DNA from: an uncultured Clostridia bacterium
GTDB lineage: Bacteria > Bacillota > Clostridia > Oscillospirales > Acutalibacteraceae
Assembly (NCBI GenBank): GCA_946499275.1
Contig: CAMMRL010000003.1
Span: 1 to 64,000 of the forward strand
Length of the DNA: 64,000 bases
Direction of reading: 5' to 3'
This document shows positions 28,445 to 38,937 of this stretch, in pieces. The notes under the pieces are model-generated. The model was not told the DNA's origin. It did no database searches and was given only the letters and a program-made list of their open reading frames with translations. The position numbers and the translations under genes were made by a program. Every line of letters starts with the position of its first letter. Within the stretch, counting starts at the first letter, position 1.

Positions 28445-29053
28445 ATGCGGATGATTATCGCGACCCACAATTACAAAAAGCTCGCGGAGCTTTCCCGCAT
28501 TCTCAAGCCGCTCGGCGTCGACGCGGTGACCGACGCGGAAGCTGGCCTGAAGCTGGACGAGGTGGAGGAAACGGGAAGCACGTTTGAAGAAAACGCGTTT
28601 TTGAAAGCGGACGCGGCCTGCCGGCAGTCGGGGCTTCCCGCCGTGGCGGACGATTCCGGGCTGATGGTGGATGCGCTGGACGGCGCGCCGGGGGTATACT
28701 CCGCCCGTTATGCCGGGGAGGGCGCGTCGGACGCTGCCCGGAACCAGAAGCTGCTGAAAGAGTTGGACGGCGTGCCGGAGGAAGGGCGCGGGGCAAAATT
28801 CGTCTCCGCCATCTGCTGCGTGTTCCCCAACGGGGATAGGGTGGAGGCGCGGGGCGAATGCCCGGGCCGGATCGGTTTTGTCCCGGTGGGGGAAAACGGC
28901 TTCGGCTACGATCCGCTGTTCGTGGTGGACGGCGGCATGTCCTACGCGGAACTGTCCGACGAGGAAAAGGATGCGATCAGCCACCGTGGGAATGCCCTAC
29001 GGGAGTTTTCCGTAAAATTGGAAAAGTATTTGCATTCGCCCTCGGATAAATGA
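28445..29053 (+). CDS. rdgB: XTP/dITP diphosphatase (RdgB/HAM1 family)
   Basis: '[14 protein letters not shown]', '[43 protein letters not shown]', '[11 protein letters not shown]'. Confidence 0.95.
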   Translation: MRMIIATHNYKKLAELSRILKPLGVDAVTDAEAGLKLDEVEETGSTFEENAFLKADAACRQSGLPAVADDSGLMVDALDGAPGVYSARYAGEGASDAARNQKLLKELDGVPEEGRGAKFVSAICCVFPNGDRVEARGECPGRIGFVPVGENGFGYDPLFVVDGGMSYAELSDEEKDAISHRGNALREFSVKLEKYLHSPSDK

Positions 29054-29088
29054 AACGCCGTGAAGGCGGATAAACTAACAGAGTAAGG

Positions 29089-29406
29089 ATGATCTATTTG
29101 TTAACCAGTAAACAGCGCGCGTTTCTGCGCTCCATGGCCAATCCCCTGGACCCGATTCTCCATGTAGGCAAGGGCGAGCTGTCCGACGCGCTTTTCAAGC
29201 AGGCGGATGACGCCCTGACGGCCCGGGAACTGATCAAGGGCAAGGCGCTGGAAGCCAGCCCCTTGACTTCTCGGGAGGCAGCGGAACAGATCGCAGCGGC
29301 GGTACGGGCCGAGGTGGTGCAGGTGATTGGCCGCACCTTTGTGCTCTACCGCCGGAATGACAAGGAACCGAAGATTACGCTCCCACGGGATGCACGGCGG
29401 GGGTAA
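29089..29406 (+). CDS. yhbY: YhbY-family (CRM domain) RNA-binding protein
   Basis: 'LTSKQRAFLRSMANPLDPILHVGKGELSDALFKQADDALTARELIKGK'. Confidence 0.9.
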   Translation: MIYLLTSKQRAFLRSMANPLDPILHVGKGELSDALFKQADDALTARELIKGKALEASPLTSREAAEQIAAAVRAEVVQVIGRTFVLYRRNDKEPKITLPRDARRG

Positions 29407-29412
29407 GGCCGT

Positions 29413-30681
29413 GTGGTTACACGGGCGGAAAGGATGACAAGATGCATGAAGGACGGCGCGGCCCCCTCCAAACGGTACGCCTTGTTCGGCGGGACGTTCG
29501 ACCCTATCCACGAAGGGCATCTGCGGCTGGCACGGGAATTCGCCAGGCGGCTCTGCCTAGACCGGGTGGTGCTGATGCCGACGTACGTGCCGCCGCACAA
29601 GATGAAGGAAAGCTTGGCCCCGGCGGAGGACCGGCTGGCGATGTGCCGTTTGGCGACAGCGGGCGACCCGCTGTTTACCGTATCCGACCTGGAAATCCGC
29701 CGGGGAGGGGCGAGCTTTACCGCCGATACCCTCGCCGCCCTGCATGAGCAGGAGCCGGAGGTGGCATGGTACCTGATCACCGGGGCGGATATGTTCCTCA
29801 CGCTCGGGACCTGGAACCGGTTCGACGAAATCGCCCGGCTGGCGGTGCTCTGCGCCGCGCCGCGGGACGGGGTGGGGATGCCGGAACTGCTGGCGTGCGC
29901 CGAAACGCTGGAAAGCCGGGGCGCCCGCTGTGCGGTGGAGGATATCCCCGTGCTGCCGGTGTCTTCCACCCAACTGAGGCAACGGCTGAGCGGAGGAGAA
30001 GCCGGGGATTCCGCTGCGGACGGGCTGCTGCCGGAGACGGTGGCGGCGTACATTGCCGCCCATAAACTCTATACCGGAAAAGGGACGATGAAGACCATGC
30101 AGACCGACGAGCAGTTTATTGAGATCATCCGGGGCAGGCTGACGGAAAAACGCTTCCATCACTCCCTGGCGGTGGCGGAACAGGCGGCCCATCTGGCTTC
30201 CCTGTACGGCGCAGATGCTAAAAAAGCCCGCACCGCCGGGATTTTGCACGATATTCTTAAGGATGAGAAACCCGCGGCATTGTTGCAAATCCTCCATGAC
30301 TTTGGTATAATACTCGACAATGTGGAGGCGGTTACCCCCAACCTCTGGCATGCGATCGCGGGGGCCGCGTTCATCGAGCGGGTACTCCATGTGGAGGATG
30401 CGGAGATCGTGACGGCCGTGCGGTACCACACCACCGGACGCGCGGGAATGTCGCCGCTGGAGAAGACGCTCTTCGTGGCGGACTTCACCTCCGCCGACCG
30501 AAAATACGACGATGTGCAGGAGATGCGCCGCCTGGCGGAAGTGGGAAGCGCCCCGGCTATGGAGTATGCGCTGAACTATACCATCCGCGACCTGGCCGGG
30601 CGCGGCCTGGCGATCCATCCCGACGCCGTGCATGCGTATAACGAGCTGGTCGCCGCCCGTTTAAAGGAAAAAACGCTGTAA
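29413..30681 (+). CDS. nadD: Fused nicotinate-nucleotide adenylyltransferase (NadD) and YqeK-like HD hydrolase
   Basis: N-terminal 'YALFGGTFDPIHEGHLRLA...PVSSTQLRQRL'; C-terminal 'KRFHHSLAVAEQAAHLASLYGADAKKARTAGILHDILKDEKP', 'HAIAGAAFIERVL', 'AVRYHTTGRAGMSPLEKTLFVADFTS', one uninterrupted 422-aa ORF. Confidence 0.92.
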   Translation: MVTRAERMTRCMKDGAAPSKRYALFGGTFDPIHEGHLRLAREFARRLCLDRVVLMPTYVPPHKMKESLAPAEDRLAMCRLATAGDPLFTVSDLEIRRGGASFTADTLAALHEQEPEVAWYLITGADMFLTLGTWNRFDEIARLAVLCAAPRDGVGMPELLACAETLESRGARCAVEDIPVLPVSSTQLRQRLSGGEAGDSAADGLLPETVAAYIAAHKLYTGKGTMKTMQTDEQFIEIIRGRLTEKRFHHSLAVAEQAAHLASLYGADAKKARTAGILHDILKDEKPAALLQILHDFGIILDNVEAVTPNLWHAIAGAAFIERVLHVEDAEIVTAVRYHTTGRAGMSPLEKTLFVADFTSADRKYDDVQEMRRLAEVGSAPAMEYALNYTIRDLAGRGLAIHPDAVHAYNELVAARLKEKTL

Positions 30682-30738
30682 AAAGCGGCGGGGACCGAGG
30701 GTTCCAGGGGAAGCGCGCTTTCCCGACGGAGAGCGCGC

Positions 30739-32076
30739 TTGGCCTGTGGAACAGGAAAGGATGATTGGGTTTTGCCGAACACAAACAGCCGAAATACAGG
30801 GCATAACCGGAATTCCGGAAGCAATCGGAACGCGGGAAACGGCCGAAAGCAGCCGGCAAAAGCGGGCGCCAAAACCGCGGCGCAGAAAAGGAAGAAGAAC
30901 GAAAAGACCAAAAAGACGGTTCTGATCGTCGTCCTGGTCACCATTATCGTGGCCTTGCTGGTTTTCCTGATCGTCGGCGTCGTGAGCGTATACAAGGCGA
31001 TTTCCACGCCGGAACAGGATCCCGGCGAGGTCAATCTGACACAGCATACGACTACTCCGGAGGCGGATCAGGATAAGGTCGCGTATTATATCCTTGGAAT
31101 CCTCGGCGCGGACGAGGAAGACAAACCCGCCGAATCCAAGCCGACCGAAGCGCTTTCCTTGCTGTGCTGGGACAAAAAGCAGGGGGCGGTGAACATCCTG
31201 CAGCTGCCGATGGACACCTATTATGGAGGCAGCACCGCCAAACGGATCAGCGATATCTGGGCCAGCCCCGCGCCGCTAAACTGGTGCGAAACCTGCGGCA
31301 AGCGGCTGTCCGACAGCGAGATCGCGGACGGCAAGCACACTGTCTGCGGCACAAAGGTAACACAGAAAAAGGGCTCGTCTTCCCAGGAGCTGCTCCGCGC
31401 GTTCAACGAACAGCTCGGCCTTCCGGTGGACGGCTATTTCCTGATTCCTCAGGAAGCGCTGGTCAAACTGGTGAACCTGCTGGGAGGCGTGGACGTAAAT
31501 CTGGAAGCCGCGATGACGGTGGGCGACGTCGACTACCCCGCCGGCGTGCAGACGCTGGACGGTGAAGCCGCGCGGTATTACGCCATGAACACCAGCGGCG
31601 GCATCAACGGCGATATCGACCGGATGCTCAAGCAGCGCAAGGTACTCCTCGGCGTTTTCCAGCGGCTGGTACGCCAGACGGAAAGCCAGCTTTCCAACGA
31701 CACCATCGGCCCGCTGATGAACGGTTCCACACCGATTCTGTCCGACCATACCCGGCAGGAAATGATCGAGATCCTGCTGGCGATGAAGGACATTTCCCCC
31801 GCGTCGATGACGGCGTATATCCTTCCCGGCGGAAGTGTCAAACAGGATGACGGCACCTATTTCGCAGCCAACCGCGCTTCGCTTTCCGCGCTGCTGAACG
31901 AAGCGTTTACCCCCTACGGTTCCAAGGTGCAGGCGGACGCGCTCGCGCTGCCCGCCGAATCGGAAGGGGAGCCGGATACGCACAAGCAGGTGCTGTCCGA
32001 AATTGCGGTCACGCAGTCGGGCGCTGTGGCGACCACCACGGCGGACGACGGTACATCGTCTACCGCCGCTGCATGA
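30739..32076 (+). CDS. LytR-CpsA-Psr (LCP)-like protein, divergent
   Basis: N-terminal TM anchor; LCP-like 'GAVNILQLPMDTYYGG', 'GLPVDGYFLIPQEALVKLVNLLGGVDVNL', 'YPAGVQTLDGEAARYYAM', 'DIDRMLKQRKVL'. Confidence 0.8.
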   Translation: MACGTGKDDWVLPNTNSRNTGHNRNSGSNRNAGNGRKQPAKAGAKTAAQKRKKNEKTKKTVLIVVLVTIIVALLVFLIVGVVSVYKAISTPEQDPGEVNLTQHTTTPEADQDKVAYYILGILGADEEDKPAESKPTEALSLLCWDKKQGAVNILQLPMDTYYGGSTAKRISDIWASPAPLNWCETCGKRLSDSEIADGKHTVCGTKVTQKKGSSSQELLRAFNEQLGLPVDGYFLIPQEALVKLVNLLGGVDVNLEAAMTVGDVDYPAGVQTLDGEAARYYAMNTSGGINGDIDRMLKQRKVLLGVFQRLVRQTESQLSNDTIGPLMNGSTPILSDHTRQEMIEILLAMKDISPASMTAYILPGGSVKQDDGTYFAANRASLSALLNEAFTPYGSKVQADALALPAESEGEPDTHKQVLSEIAVTQSGAVATTTADDGTSSTAAA

Positions 32077-32144
32077 CGGCTTTATTAGAGTAATATACCC
32101 CTACAAGGCCGGTTGCCCGGCTCGAAAGGATGGATAAATAAACG

Positions 32145-32504
32145 ATGGAGTCCAAAGAATTGGTCCGTCAGATCGCTTCGTCCCTCGATAAGCACAAGGC
32201 GGAGGACATCAAGATTATCGGCGTGCGGGACCTGACCGTGATCGCGGATTATTTCGTCATTGCGGCCGGCACCAGCTCCACCCAGGTGAAGGCGCTGGCG
32301 GATTATGTGGAATACGAGCTGGGTGAACAAGGCGTAAAGCCCGAGCGGGTGGAGGGCTACAACTCCTCAAGCTGGATTTTGATCGATTACGGCAGCGTAA
32401 TCGTCCATGTGTTTTACGAGGAAACCCGTGCGTTCTACGACCTGGAACGGCTGTGGAAGGACGGCGAGCAGTTGCCGCTGTCCGATTTCGTCCCGCAGCC
32501 CTGA
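32145..32504 (+). CDS. rsfS: Ribosome silencing factor RsfS
   Basis: '[36 protein letters not shown]', '[34 protein letters not shown]'. Confidence 0.96.
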   Translation: MESKELVRQIASSLDKHKAEDIKIIGVRDLTVIADYFVIAAGTSSTQVKALADYVEYELGEQGVKPERVEGYNSSSWILIDYGSVIVHVFYEETRAFYDLERLWKDGEQLPLSDFVPQP

Positions 32505-32622
32505 GACAGCGCCGGCGTCAAGCCAAAGCCGGGAAGCCCCGGGAGTATATTCCGGGATAAACGTGTTTGCAATATTCGCTGGGGAAAACGGACTTCCCGG
32601 CGTTTGGAAAGGCATGATACAA

Positions 32623-35037
32623 ATGAACAAATACGATCCTTCCGCCATTGAAAAGAAGTGGCAGGCGATTTGGGAGGAAAACAACACCTTCGCCGCGTCG
32701 AACGATACCGATAAGCCCAAATTCTACGCGTTGGTCGAGTTCCCGTACCCTTCGGGACAGGGGCTTCACGTCGGGCATCCCCGTTCCTATACGGCGTTGG
32801 ATGTGGTGGCCCGCAAACGCCGTTTGCAGGGGTACAACGTCCTGTACCCGATGGGCTGGGACGCTTTCGGCCTGCCGACCGAGAACTTCGCCATTAAGAA
32901 CCATATCCATCCCGAAATCGTGACCAAAAACAACATCGCGCGTTTCAAGGCGCAGCTCCAGTCGCTCGGCCTTTCCTTTGACTGGACGCGGGAGGTCAAC
33001 ACCACCGACCCGTCGTACTATAAATGGACCCAGTGGATTTTCCTCAAGCTGTTTGAGTGTGGGCTGGCGTATAAAAAGGAGATGGCGGTCAACTGGTGTA
33101 CCTCCTGCAAGTGCGTGCTAGCCAACGAAGAGGTGGTCGGCGGCGTCTGCGAGCGCTGCGGCGGCGAGGTCATCCACAAGGTGAAGTCCCAGTGGATGCT
33201 GAAGATTACCGAGTACGCCCAGCGGCTGATCGACGACCTCGATCTGGTGGATTATCCGGAACGGGTGCGCGCCCAGCAGATCCACTGGATCGGGCGTTCC
33301 ACCGGCGCGCAGGTCCGTTTTGCCACCACGGCGGGGGAGGACGTGGAGATTTACACTACCCGCCCCGACACCCTTTTCGGCGCGACGTATATGGTTATGT
33401 CGCCGGAACACCCGCTGGTTGAAACCTGGGCCGGCCGCCTGAGCAATCTGGACGCGGTGCGGGCTTATCAGGAAGCGGCGGCCCGCAAATCCGATTTTGA
33501 GCGCACCGAGATTGCCAAGGACAAGACCGGCGTAATGCTCGAAGGCGTGCGTGCGATCAACCCGGTAAACGGGAAAGAAATCCCGATTTTCCTTTCCGAT
33601 TATGTGCTGGTTTCCTACGGTACCGGCGCGATTATGGCGGTGCCCGGCCACGATACCCGCGACTGGGAGTTCGCCAAAAAATTCGGCCTTCCGATTGTCG
33701 AAGTCGTCAAGGGCGGGGACGTGGAAAAGGAAGCGTTCACCGACTGCGCGACCGGCGTGATGGTCAATTCCGGCTTCCTGGATGGGTTGAGCGTGGACGA
33801 AGCCAAGAAAAAGATCGTAGAATGGCTCGCTAAGCAGGGGATCGGGGAAACCAAGGTTAATTACAAGCTGCGCGACTGGGTGTTCGCCCGCCAGCGCTAT
33901 TGGGGCGAGCCGATCCCGATCGTCCACTGCGACAAGTGCGGCTTTGTGCCGGTTCCGGAAAGCGAATTGCCCATCACCCTGCCCAAAGTGGACAGTTATG
34001 AGCCGCTGGAAAGCGGCGAATCCCCCTTGGCGGCGGCGACTGACTGGGTGAACACCACCTGCCCGCATTGCGGCGGCCCGGCTAAACGGGAAACCGACAC
34101 CATGCCCCAGTGGGCGGGCTCGTCGTGGTACTTTCTGCGGTACTGCGATCCGCACAACGACAAGGCTCCCGCTTCCAAGGAAGCGCTGGAATACTGGCTG
34201 CCGGTGGACTGGTACAACGGTGGGATGGAACATACCACCCTGCACCTGCTGTACAGCCGGTTCTGGCATAAATTCCTATACGATATCGGCGTGGTCCCCA
34301 CGCCCGAACCCTATGCCAAGCGGACCAGCCACGGCATGATCCTTGGCGAAAATGGGGAAAAGATGTCCAAATCCCGCGGCAACGTAGTAAACCCGGATGA
34401 GATCGTGAAGGAATACGGCGCGGACACCTTGCGGGTTTACGAAATGTTCATCGGGGATTTTGAAAAAGCGGCTCCCTGGTCCAGCTCGAGCATCCGCGGC
34501 TCCCGCCGCTTCCTGGAGCGGGTGTGGGCGCTGCAAGATGCGGTCGTGCCGGGAGACGGGATCCGTACGGGATTGGAAATCCCCTTTAATAAGACCATCC
34601 GCAAGGTGGGCGAGGACATCGAGACCCTCAAGTACAACACCGCCATCGCGGCGATGATGGCTTTGCTCAACGACCTGTCTGCGGCGGGCGGCGTGACAAG
34701 GGAGGAATACCGCATCTTATTGATCCTGCTCAATCCCTTTGCACCGCATATGACCGAGGAACTGTGGGAGATTATGGGGTATCCGGGCCAGATCGCCCAG
34801 GCCCAGTGGCCCTCCTTCGACCCGGATAAGTGCCGGGAGGATACGGTGGAGATCGCCGTGCAGATCAACGGCAAGCTCCGCGCGCGGGTGACCATCCCGG
34901 CCGACGCGGATGCCGCTGCCGCGATTGCCGCCGCGAAAGCGGACGAAAAGGTCGCGCAGGCGATGGAAGGCATGGCCGTCGTAAAAGAACTGTATGTTCC
35001 GGGGAAATTGGTCAATATCGTGGTGAAAACGGCTTAA
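32623..35037 (+). CDS. leuS: Leucyl-tRNA synthetase
   Basis: '[51 protein letters not shown]', '[20 protein letters not shown]'; start set at [13 protein letters not shown]. Confidence 0.98.
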   Translation: MNKYDPSAIEKKWQAIWEENNTFAASNDTDKPKFYALVEFPYPSGQGLHVGHPRSYTALDVVARKRRLQGYNVLYPMGWDAFGLPTENFAIKNHIHPEIVTKNNIARFKAQLQSLGLSFDWTREVNTTDPSYYKWTQWIFLKLFECGLAYKKEMAVNWCTSCKCVLANEEVVGGVCERCGGEVIHKVKSQWMLKITEYAQRLIDDLDLVDYPERVRAQQIHWIGRSTGAQVRFATTAGEDVEIYTTRPDTLFGATYMVMSPEHPLVETWAGRLSNLDAVRAYQEAAARKSDFERTEIAKDKTGVMLEGVRAINPVNGKEIPIFLSDYVLVSYGTGAIMAVPGHDTRDWEFAKKFGLPIVEVVKGGDVEKEAFTDCATGVMVNSGFLDGLSVDEAKKKIVEWLAKQGIGETKVNYKLRDWVFARQRYWGEPIPIVHCDKCGFVPVPESELPITLPKVDSYEPLESGESPLAAATDWVNTTCPHCGGPAKRETDTMPQWAGSSWYFLRYCDPHNDKAPASKEALEYWLPVDWYNGGMEHTTLHLLYSRFWHKFLYDIGVVPTPEPYAKRTSHGMILGENGEKMSKSRGNVVNPDEIVKEYGADTLRVYEMFIGDFEKAAPWSSSSIRGSRRFLERVWALQDAVVPGDGIRTGLEIPFNKTIRKVGEDIETLKYNTAIAAMMALLNDLSAAGGVTREEYRILLILLNPFAPHMTEELWEIMGYPGQIAQAQWPSFDPDKCREDTVEIAVQINGKLRARVTIPADADAAAAIAAAKADEKVAQAMEGMAVVKELYVPGKLVNIVVKTA

Positions 35038-35099
35038 GTTGTCGGCAGGGATTGGAAATTTTGTGGAAAAATTTCCGGCGGTCGAATTGCCTAAAACGC

Positions 35100-35128
35100 T
35101 TGACGAATTGACTCGGTTGTTGTATAAT
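35100..35128 (+). promoter_or_regulatory. sigma-A-type promoter for rpsU (TTGACG-17-TATAAT)
   Basis: TTGACG 35100-35105, TATAAT 35123-35128. Confidence 0.8.
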
Positions 35129-35196
35129 GCTTCTTGCATACCAAGATCCTATGAAGGTTTACCCCTGCTTTGGATGGCGGAGGGAGGGAATATAGA

Positions 35197-35373
35197 ATGT
35201 CAGAAGTTCATGTGAAGGAGAACGAAAGCCTGGACAGCGCTCTGCGCCGCTGGAAGAAGTCCTGCGCCCGTTCGGGTGTTCTCGCCGAAGTGCGCAAGAG
35301 AGAGCATTATGAGAAGCCCTCTGTAAAGCGCAAGAAGAAGTCGGAAGCCGCTCGCAAAAGAAAGTACAAGTAA
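35197..35373 (+). CDS. rpsU: 30S ribosomal protein S21
   Basis: '[58 protein letters not shown]'. Confidence 0.97.
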   Translation: MSEVHVKENESLDSALRRWKKSCARSGVLAEVRKREHYEKPSVKRKKKSEAARKRKYK

Positions 35374-35394
35374 GCGGCAACGAAACAAGAATGC

Positions 35395-35422
35395 AAAAAG
35401 CGGGCAGAAATGCCCGCTTTTT
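35395..35422 (+). terminator. Terminator after rpsU
   Basis: AAAAAGCGGGCA/GAAA/TGCCCGCTTTTT. Confidence 0.92.
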
Positions 35423-35557
35423 CCTTACCTGTCCCGTCTACCCATTTTCTTCCGCGGACATTTTGCCTGTTGTGGAGTTTTTTCCCTGCTTTTTGTGGGC
35501 AATATAGAGGGAGGAAACCATGGATCCCCCCTTTCACCGGAATAAAGGAGAAGCCAT

Positions 35558-36091
35558 ATGCCGCTGTTTACCCCAGATTTGCTGAAAAACCGCATTACGG
35601 ACATCACGTTGGACGATCTGCGCGCCCTCGGCGTGCGCGGCTTGTTGCTGGATGTGGACAATACCTTGACCACCCACGGGAGCCAGAAGCTGGATCCGGC
35701 GGTCCAGTACTGGCTGGAGGAGATGGCCGCGCAGGGGATCGCCCTGACGGTGGTGAGCAACGGCCTGCCCAAGCGGGTGGAGCCGTTTGCCCAAAAAATC
35801 GGCTTGCGGTACATCGCCTTCGCCTGCAAGCCCTGTCCGCTCGGTTTCTGGAGAGGGGTGCATCGCCTGGGCCTGAAACGGCGGGAGTGCGCGGCGGTGG
35901 GGGATCAGATTTTCACCGATATCCTCGGTTCCCGCCTGGCGGGAGTACGATCGATCCAGCTGATGCCGATCAAACTCGAGCAGCAGCCGACCCTGCGTTT
36001 CAAACGGATGCTGGAACGGAAAATCCTGCGCCGGTACCGCCGAAAGCGTGGGATGCCTGAGCCGGAAGAAAGGGCAAAGCCAATTCATTGA
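35558..36091 (+). CDS. yqeG: YqeG family HAD IIIA-type phosphatase
   Basis: 'GLLLDVDNTLTTHGSQ', 'VVSNGLPKRVEPFA', 'CAAVGDQIFTDILGSRLAGVRSIQLMPI'. Confidence 0.92.
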   Translation: MPLFTPDLLKNRITDITLDDLRALGVRGLLLDVDNTLTTHGSQKLDPAVQYWLEEMAAQGIALTVVSNGLPKRVEPFAQKIGLRYIAFACKPCPLGFWRGVHRLGLKRRECAAVGDQIFTDILGSRLAGVRSIQLMPIKLEQQPTLRFKRMLERKILRRYRRKRGMPEPEERAKPIH

Positions 36092-36152
36092 TGGTTCGGC
36101 TTTCGGCCGTGGCAGGCGGAGCAAAAACGCAAGAGGAAGGGAAAGACATCCG

Positions 36153-36551
36153 ATGAATAGACTGAATCCGGAAGACTTCCGGAGGGAGTGGTTCCGGCGC
36201 TTCGTGCCGGAAAGCCGGCGGGAACTGGCGCGCGCTTGGTGCTTTCCCAAAGGGGAACGGGCGCCGGATGGGACAAAAAACGACCATCTCTGGCATGCTT
36301 TCGGCTGGCGGTACATCGACTGCCTGGAAGGGGCTGCGGCGAGGGCCGCATTTCTTCGGCGGGTGGAAAAGGAGCAAGGCGAAGGAAAAAAGCCGCTGCT
36401 TTATAAGGAACAGGAGAACGCCCTATGCGAATGGGATTTTGATGTTGAGTCGTTGGGGACGGATATGTATATTACCGCCCCAGATTTCCGCTGGACCTAT
36501 TGCACCGGAGATGAAAGCGGGAAAATGGGGCCGTATTTTGCGCGGGTTTAG
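36153..36551 (+). CDS. Hypothetical protein (possibly DUF4275-like)
   Basis: Start MNRLNPEDFRREWFRRF; 'LWHAFGWRYIDCLEGAAARAAF', 'ENALCEWDFDVESLGTDMYITAPDFRWTYC'. Confidence 0.6.
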   Translation: MNRLNPEDFRREWFRRFVPESRRELARAWCFPKGERAPDGTKNDHLWHAFGWRYIDCLEGAAARAAFLRRVEKEQGEGKKPLLYKEQENALCEWDFDVESLGTDMYITAPDFRWTYCTGDESGKMGPYFARV

Positions 36552-36594
36552 GGGAAAACCAAAAGAACCGGATCAGGAAAGGGACGGAAACAGT

Positions 36595-37470
36595 ATGACG
36601 GAAAACCAACCGCGCTTCGGCCCGGCGGGCAACAGCGAGGATTTTTACCAGCAGGGCTATAAATCGATCCTGCAGGCGCCCGGATGGCTGGAAAGCCTGG
36701 GCCTGACCGCCTACGAATACCAGTGCGGGCACGGGGTGCGCACCAGCGAGACTATCGCCCGCGCCATCGGCGCGAAAGCGGCGGAACACGGCATCGCGAT
36801 TTCCCTGCATGCCCCGTATTACATTTCCCTTGCTTCCGCCGACGAGCAGAAGCGGGAGAACAGCATAGAATATATCCGGAAATCCGCCCGGGTTGTGGAC
36901 TGGCTGGGCGGAAACCGCGTGGTGGTGCATCCCGGCGGATTGGGTGGCCGTCCCCGCGGGGAAGCGGCGGTTCTGGCGGCTCAGACGCTCCGCCGCGCCC
37001 AGACGGCGCTGGATGAGGACGGGCTGGGCCATATACGCCTTTGTCCCGAAACCATGGGGAAAATCAACCAGCTCGGCGATCTGGACGAGGTACTCGCCTT
37101 TTGTAAAGTGGACGAGCGCTTCCTCCCCTGCATCGATTTCGGGCATATGAACGCCCGCACTCTGGGCGGGGTCAATACGCGGGAAGCGATGGCCGCCCTG
37201 CTGGACGCCGTCGCGGATGCTTTGGGGGAGGAGCGGGCCCGCCAGTTCCACATGCATTTCTCCAAAATTGAGTATTCCAAGGGTGGGGAAAAACGGCATC
37301 TGACCTTTGCGGATGAGACCTTCGGCCCGGATCCCACGCCGCTGATGGAACTGCTGGCGGAACGGGGCTGTGCGCCCTTTGTGATTTGCGAATCCGCCGG
37401 CACGCAGGCGGTGGACGCCCTGACAATGAAAACGCTATTCGAAAAGGCGATACGCCTGAAACAAGGATGA
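36595..37470 (+). CDS. nfo: Endonuclease IV / AP endonuclease 2 family (TIM barrel)
   Basis: 'AEHGIAISLHAPYYISLAS', 'VVVHPGG', 'LCPETMGK', 'PCIDFGHMNAR', 'FHMHFSKIEYSKGGEKRHL', 'FVICESAG'. Confidence 0.9.
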   Translation: MTENQPRFGPAGNSEDFYQQGYKSILQAPGWLESLGLTAYEYQCGHGVRTSETIARAIGAKAAEHGIAISLHAPYYISLASADEQKRENSIEYIRKSARVVDWLGGNRVVVHPGGLGGRPRGEAAVLAAQTLRRAQTALDEDGLGHIRLCPETMGKINQLGDLDEVLAFCKVDERFLPCIDFGHMNARTLGGVNTREAMAALLDAVADALGEERARQFHMHFSKIEYSKGGEKRHLTFADETFGPDPTPLMELLAERGCAPFVICESAGTQAVDALTMKTLFEKAIRLKQG

Positions 37471-38164
37471 GCATCACGCCATTCCCCGGCTGTTACAAGA
37501 TGAAAAAACAGGGATTCGCTTTTAGCATTACGGTGTGAACATCCTTGCCGACGGTGGAAAACGACGCTTGTACATACGATCAGCAGCATTGGCCGCCTTA
37601 CCCGAGGGGGGCGGCCAATGGGCATCGATTCCCGTTGGAATAGCTGCTGTAGGACTGAAAGAAGGTGCTGTCTAAGCCGCTGGGATGCATTTTTGTCTGC
37701 CAATCCTTTTTATCTGTCGGCACAGCCGGACTGAACCCGTATATCGGTTGCCCATGTATCAATGTGCCGTTGGATGGGGATGCACAGTAGGGACAGTTTC
37801 CGTATTATCGGGGAAATGGAACATAGAACAGAGGTATATCGTTTTTCCATATGCCCAAAAGCGGGAGAGCGGATGCCGGCCCAGCGCTTGTGTCGGTTTG
37901 GGATTCCTGCAAGTTTGGAGCAGGACAATTGGTGTCGGCACCCCGGAAAGCCGGGAAATACCGCCGCGCAACCGCCGGTTGCGCGGCGAATCAGGGAATG
38001 AAACCGGCAATTGGTAGCCGTGAGACGAATATTCCTGTATGCTGATTTTAGACGGTGGCGGGACGGCGGAAGCAAAGGGGGAAAAGAAGGAAACCGTTTT
38101 TGCCTGTCCGGCTTATTCTGCTTATCCGCCCTATCAAACAGCGGAAGAAAGGACGAGAATCGCC

Positions 38165-38920
38165 ATGAATATCGCGGTAGCCAATCGGTTGGTGCAGTTA
38201 CGGAATCAGCGGGGATGGACGCAGGAGGAACTGGCGGAAAAGCTGAACATCAGCCGGCAGGCGGTTTCCAAATGGGAACGGGCCGAATCCTCGCCGGATA
38301 CGGAAAACTTGATAGCGTTGTCCGCCCTATACGGCGTGTCGCTGGACACGCTGCTGGGGACCGGCTTCGCGGCGGAAAACGGCATGCCGCCTGTGTCTCC
38401 GCAAGAGGAGCCCTCTCCGCCGGATGGGCAGCCGGCAGAGACGGGGATTGTGCACGGGGATGCGGAGGACCGGGTGCTGGCCGTCCTTTTGGATGATGAG
38501 GACTACGCAGTCTTAGAGTCCGTACAGGAATTGGGCGACGACCCGCCGGAATTTGTCCGGCCCGGCGGCCGGTCGGCGGAATGGGCGATGAACCAGTTTC
38601 CGTATCCGGTTTTCCTGGCCCTTTTGTATGTCTGCCTTGGCTTCGCGGGCGGCTGGTGGCATCCGGCTTGGCTTTTGTTTTTAACCATTCCGATATATTA
38701 CCTTATTGGGCAGGGGATCGATAAAGCTAGGGAAGCTACCGGCATATGGGGACGTATCCATGCCTTCCTGCTGGCAAACGGGCTGTTTCCGGTACTGATT
38801 GCCGTCCAATATCTTACGATGGGGGTTTTGTGGGGCGTATGGCATCCGGGCTGGTGCATTTTCCTGCTCATCCCCTTGTTTTACTGCATTCCGGAGCCAA
38901 GGAAGTTCACGGATTCCTGA
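38165..38920 (+). CDS. XRE-family HTH regulator with C-terminal membrane domain
   Basis: HTH 'QLRNQRGWTQEELAEKLNISRQAVSKWERAESSPDTENLIALSALYGVSLDTLL'; two 'GGWWHPAWLLFLTIPIYY' / 'GVWHPGWCIFLLIPLFY' TM segments. Confidence 0.9.
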   Translation: MNIAVANRLVQLRNQRGWTQEELAEKLNISRQAVSKWERAESSPDTENLIALSALYGVSLDTLLGTGFAAENGMPPVSPQEEPSPPDGQPAETGIVHGDAEDRVLAVLLDDEDYAVLESVQELGDDPPEFVRPGGRSAEWAMNQFPYPVFLALLYVCLGFAGGWWHPAWLLFLTIPIYYLIGQGIDKAREATGIWGRIHAFLLANGLFPVLIAVQYLTMGVLWGVWHPGWCIFLLIPLFYCIPEPRKFTDS

Positions 38921-38937
38921 TGTGGATTGCCCGATGA

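Noticed and set aside
32505-32622. T-box riboswitch upstream of leuS
   Set aside because: Only ~118 bp between rsfS and leuS and no AGGGTGGNACCGCG-type T-box sequence.
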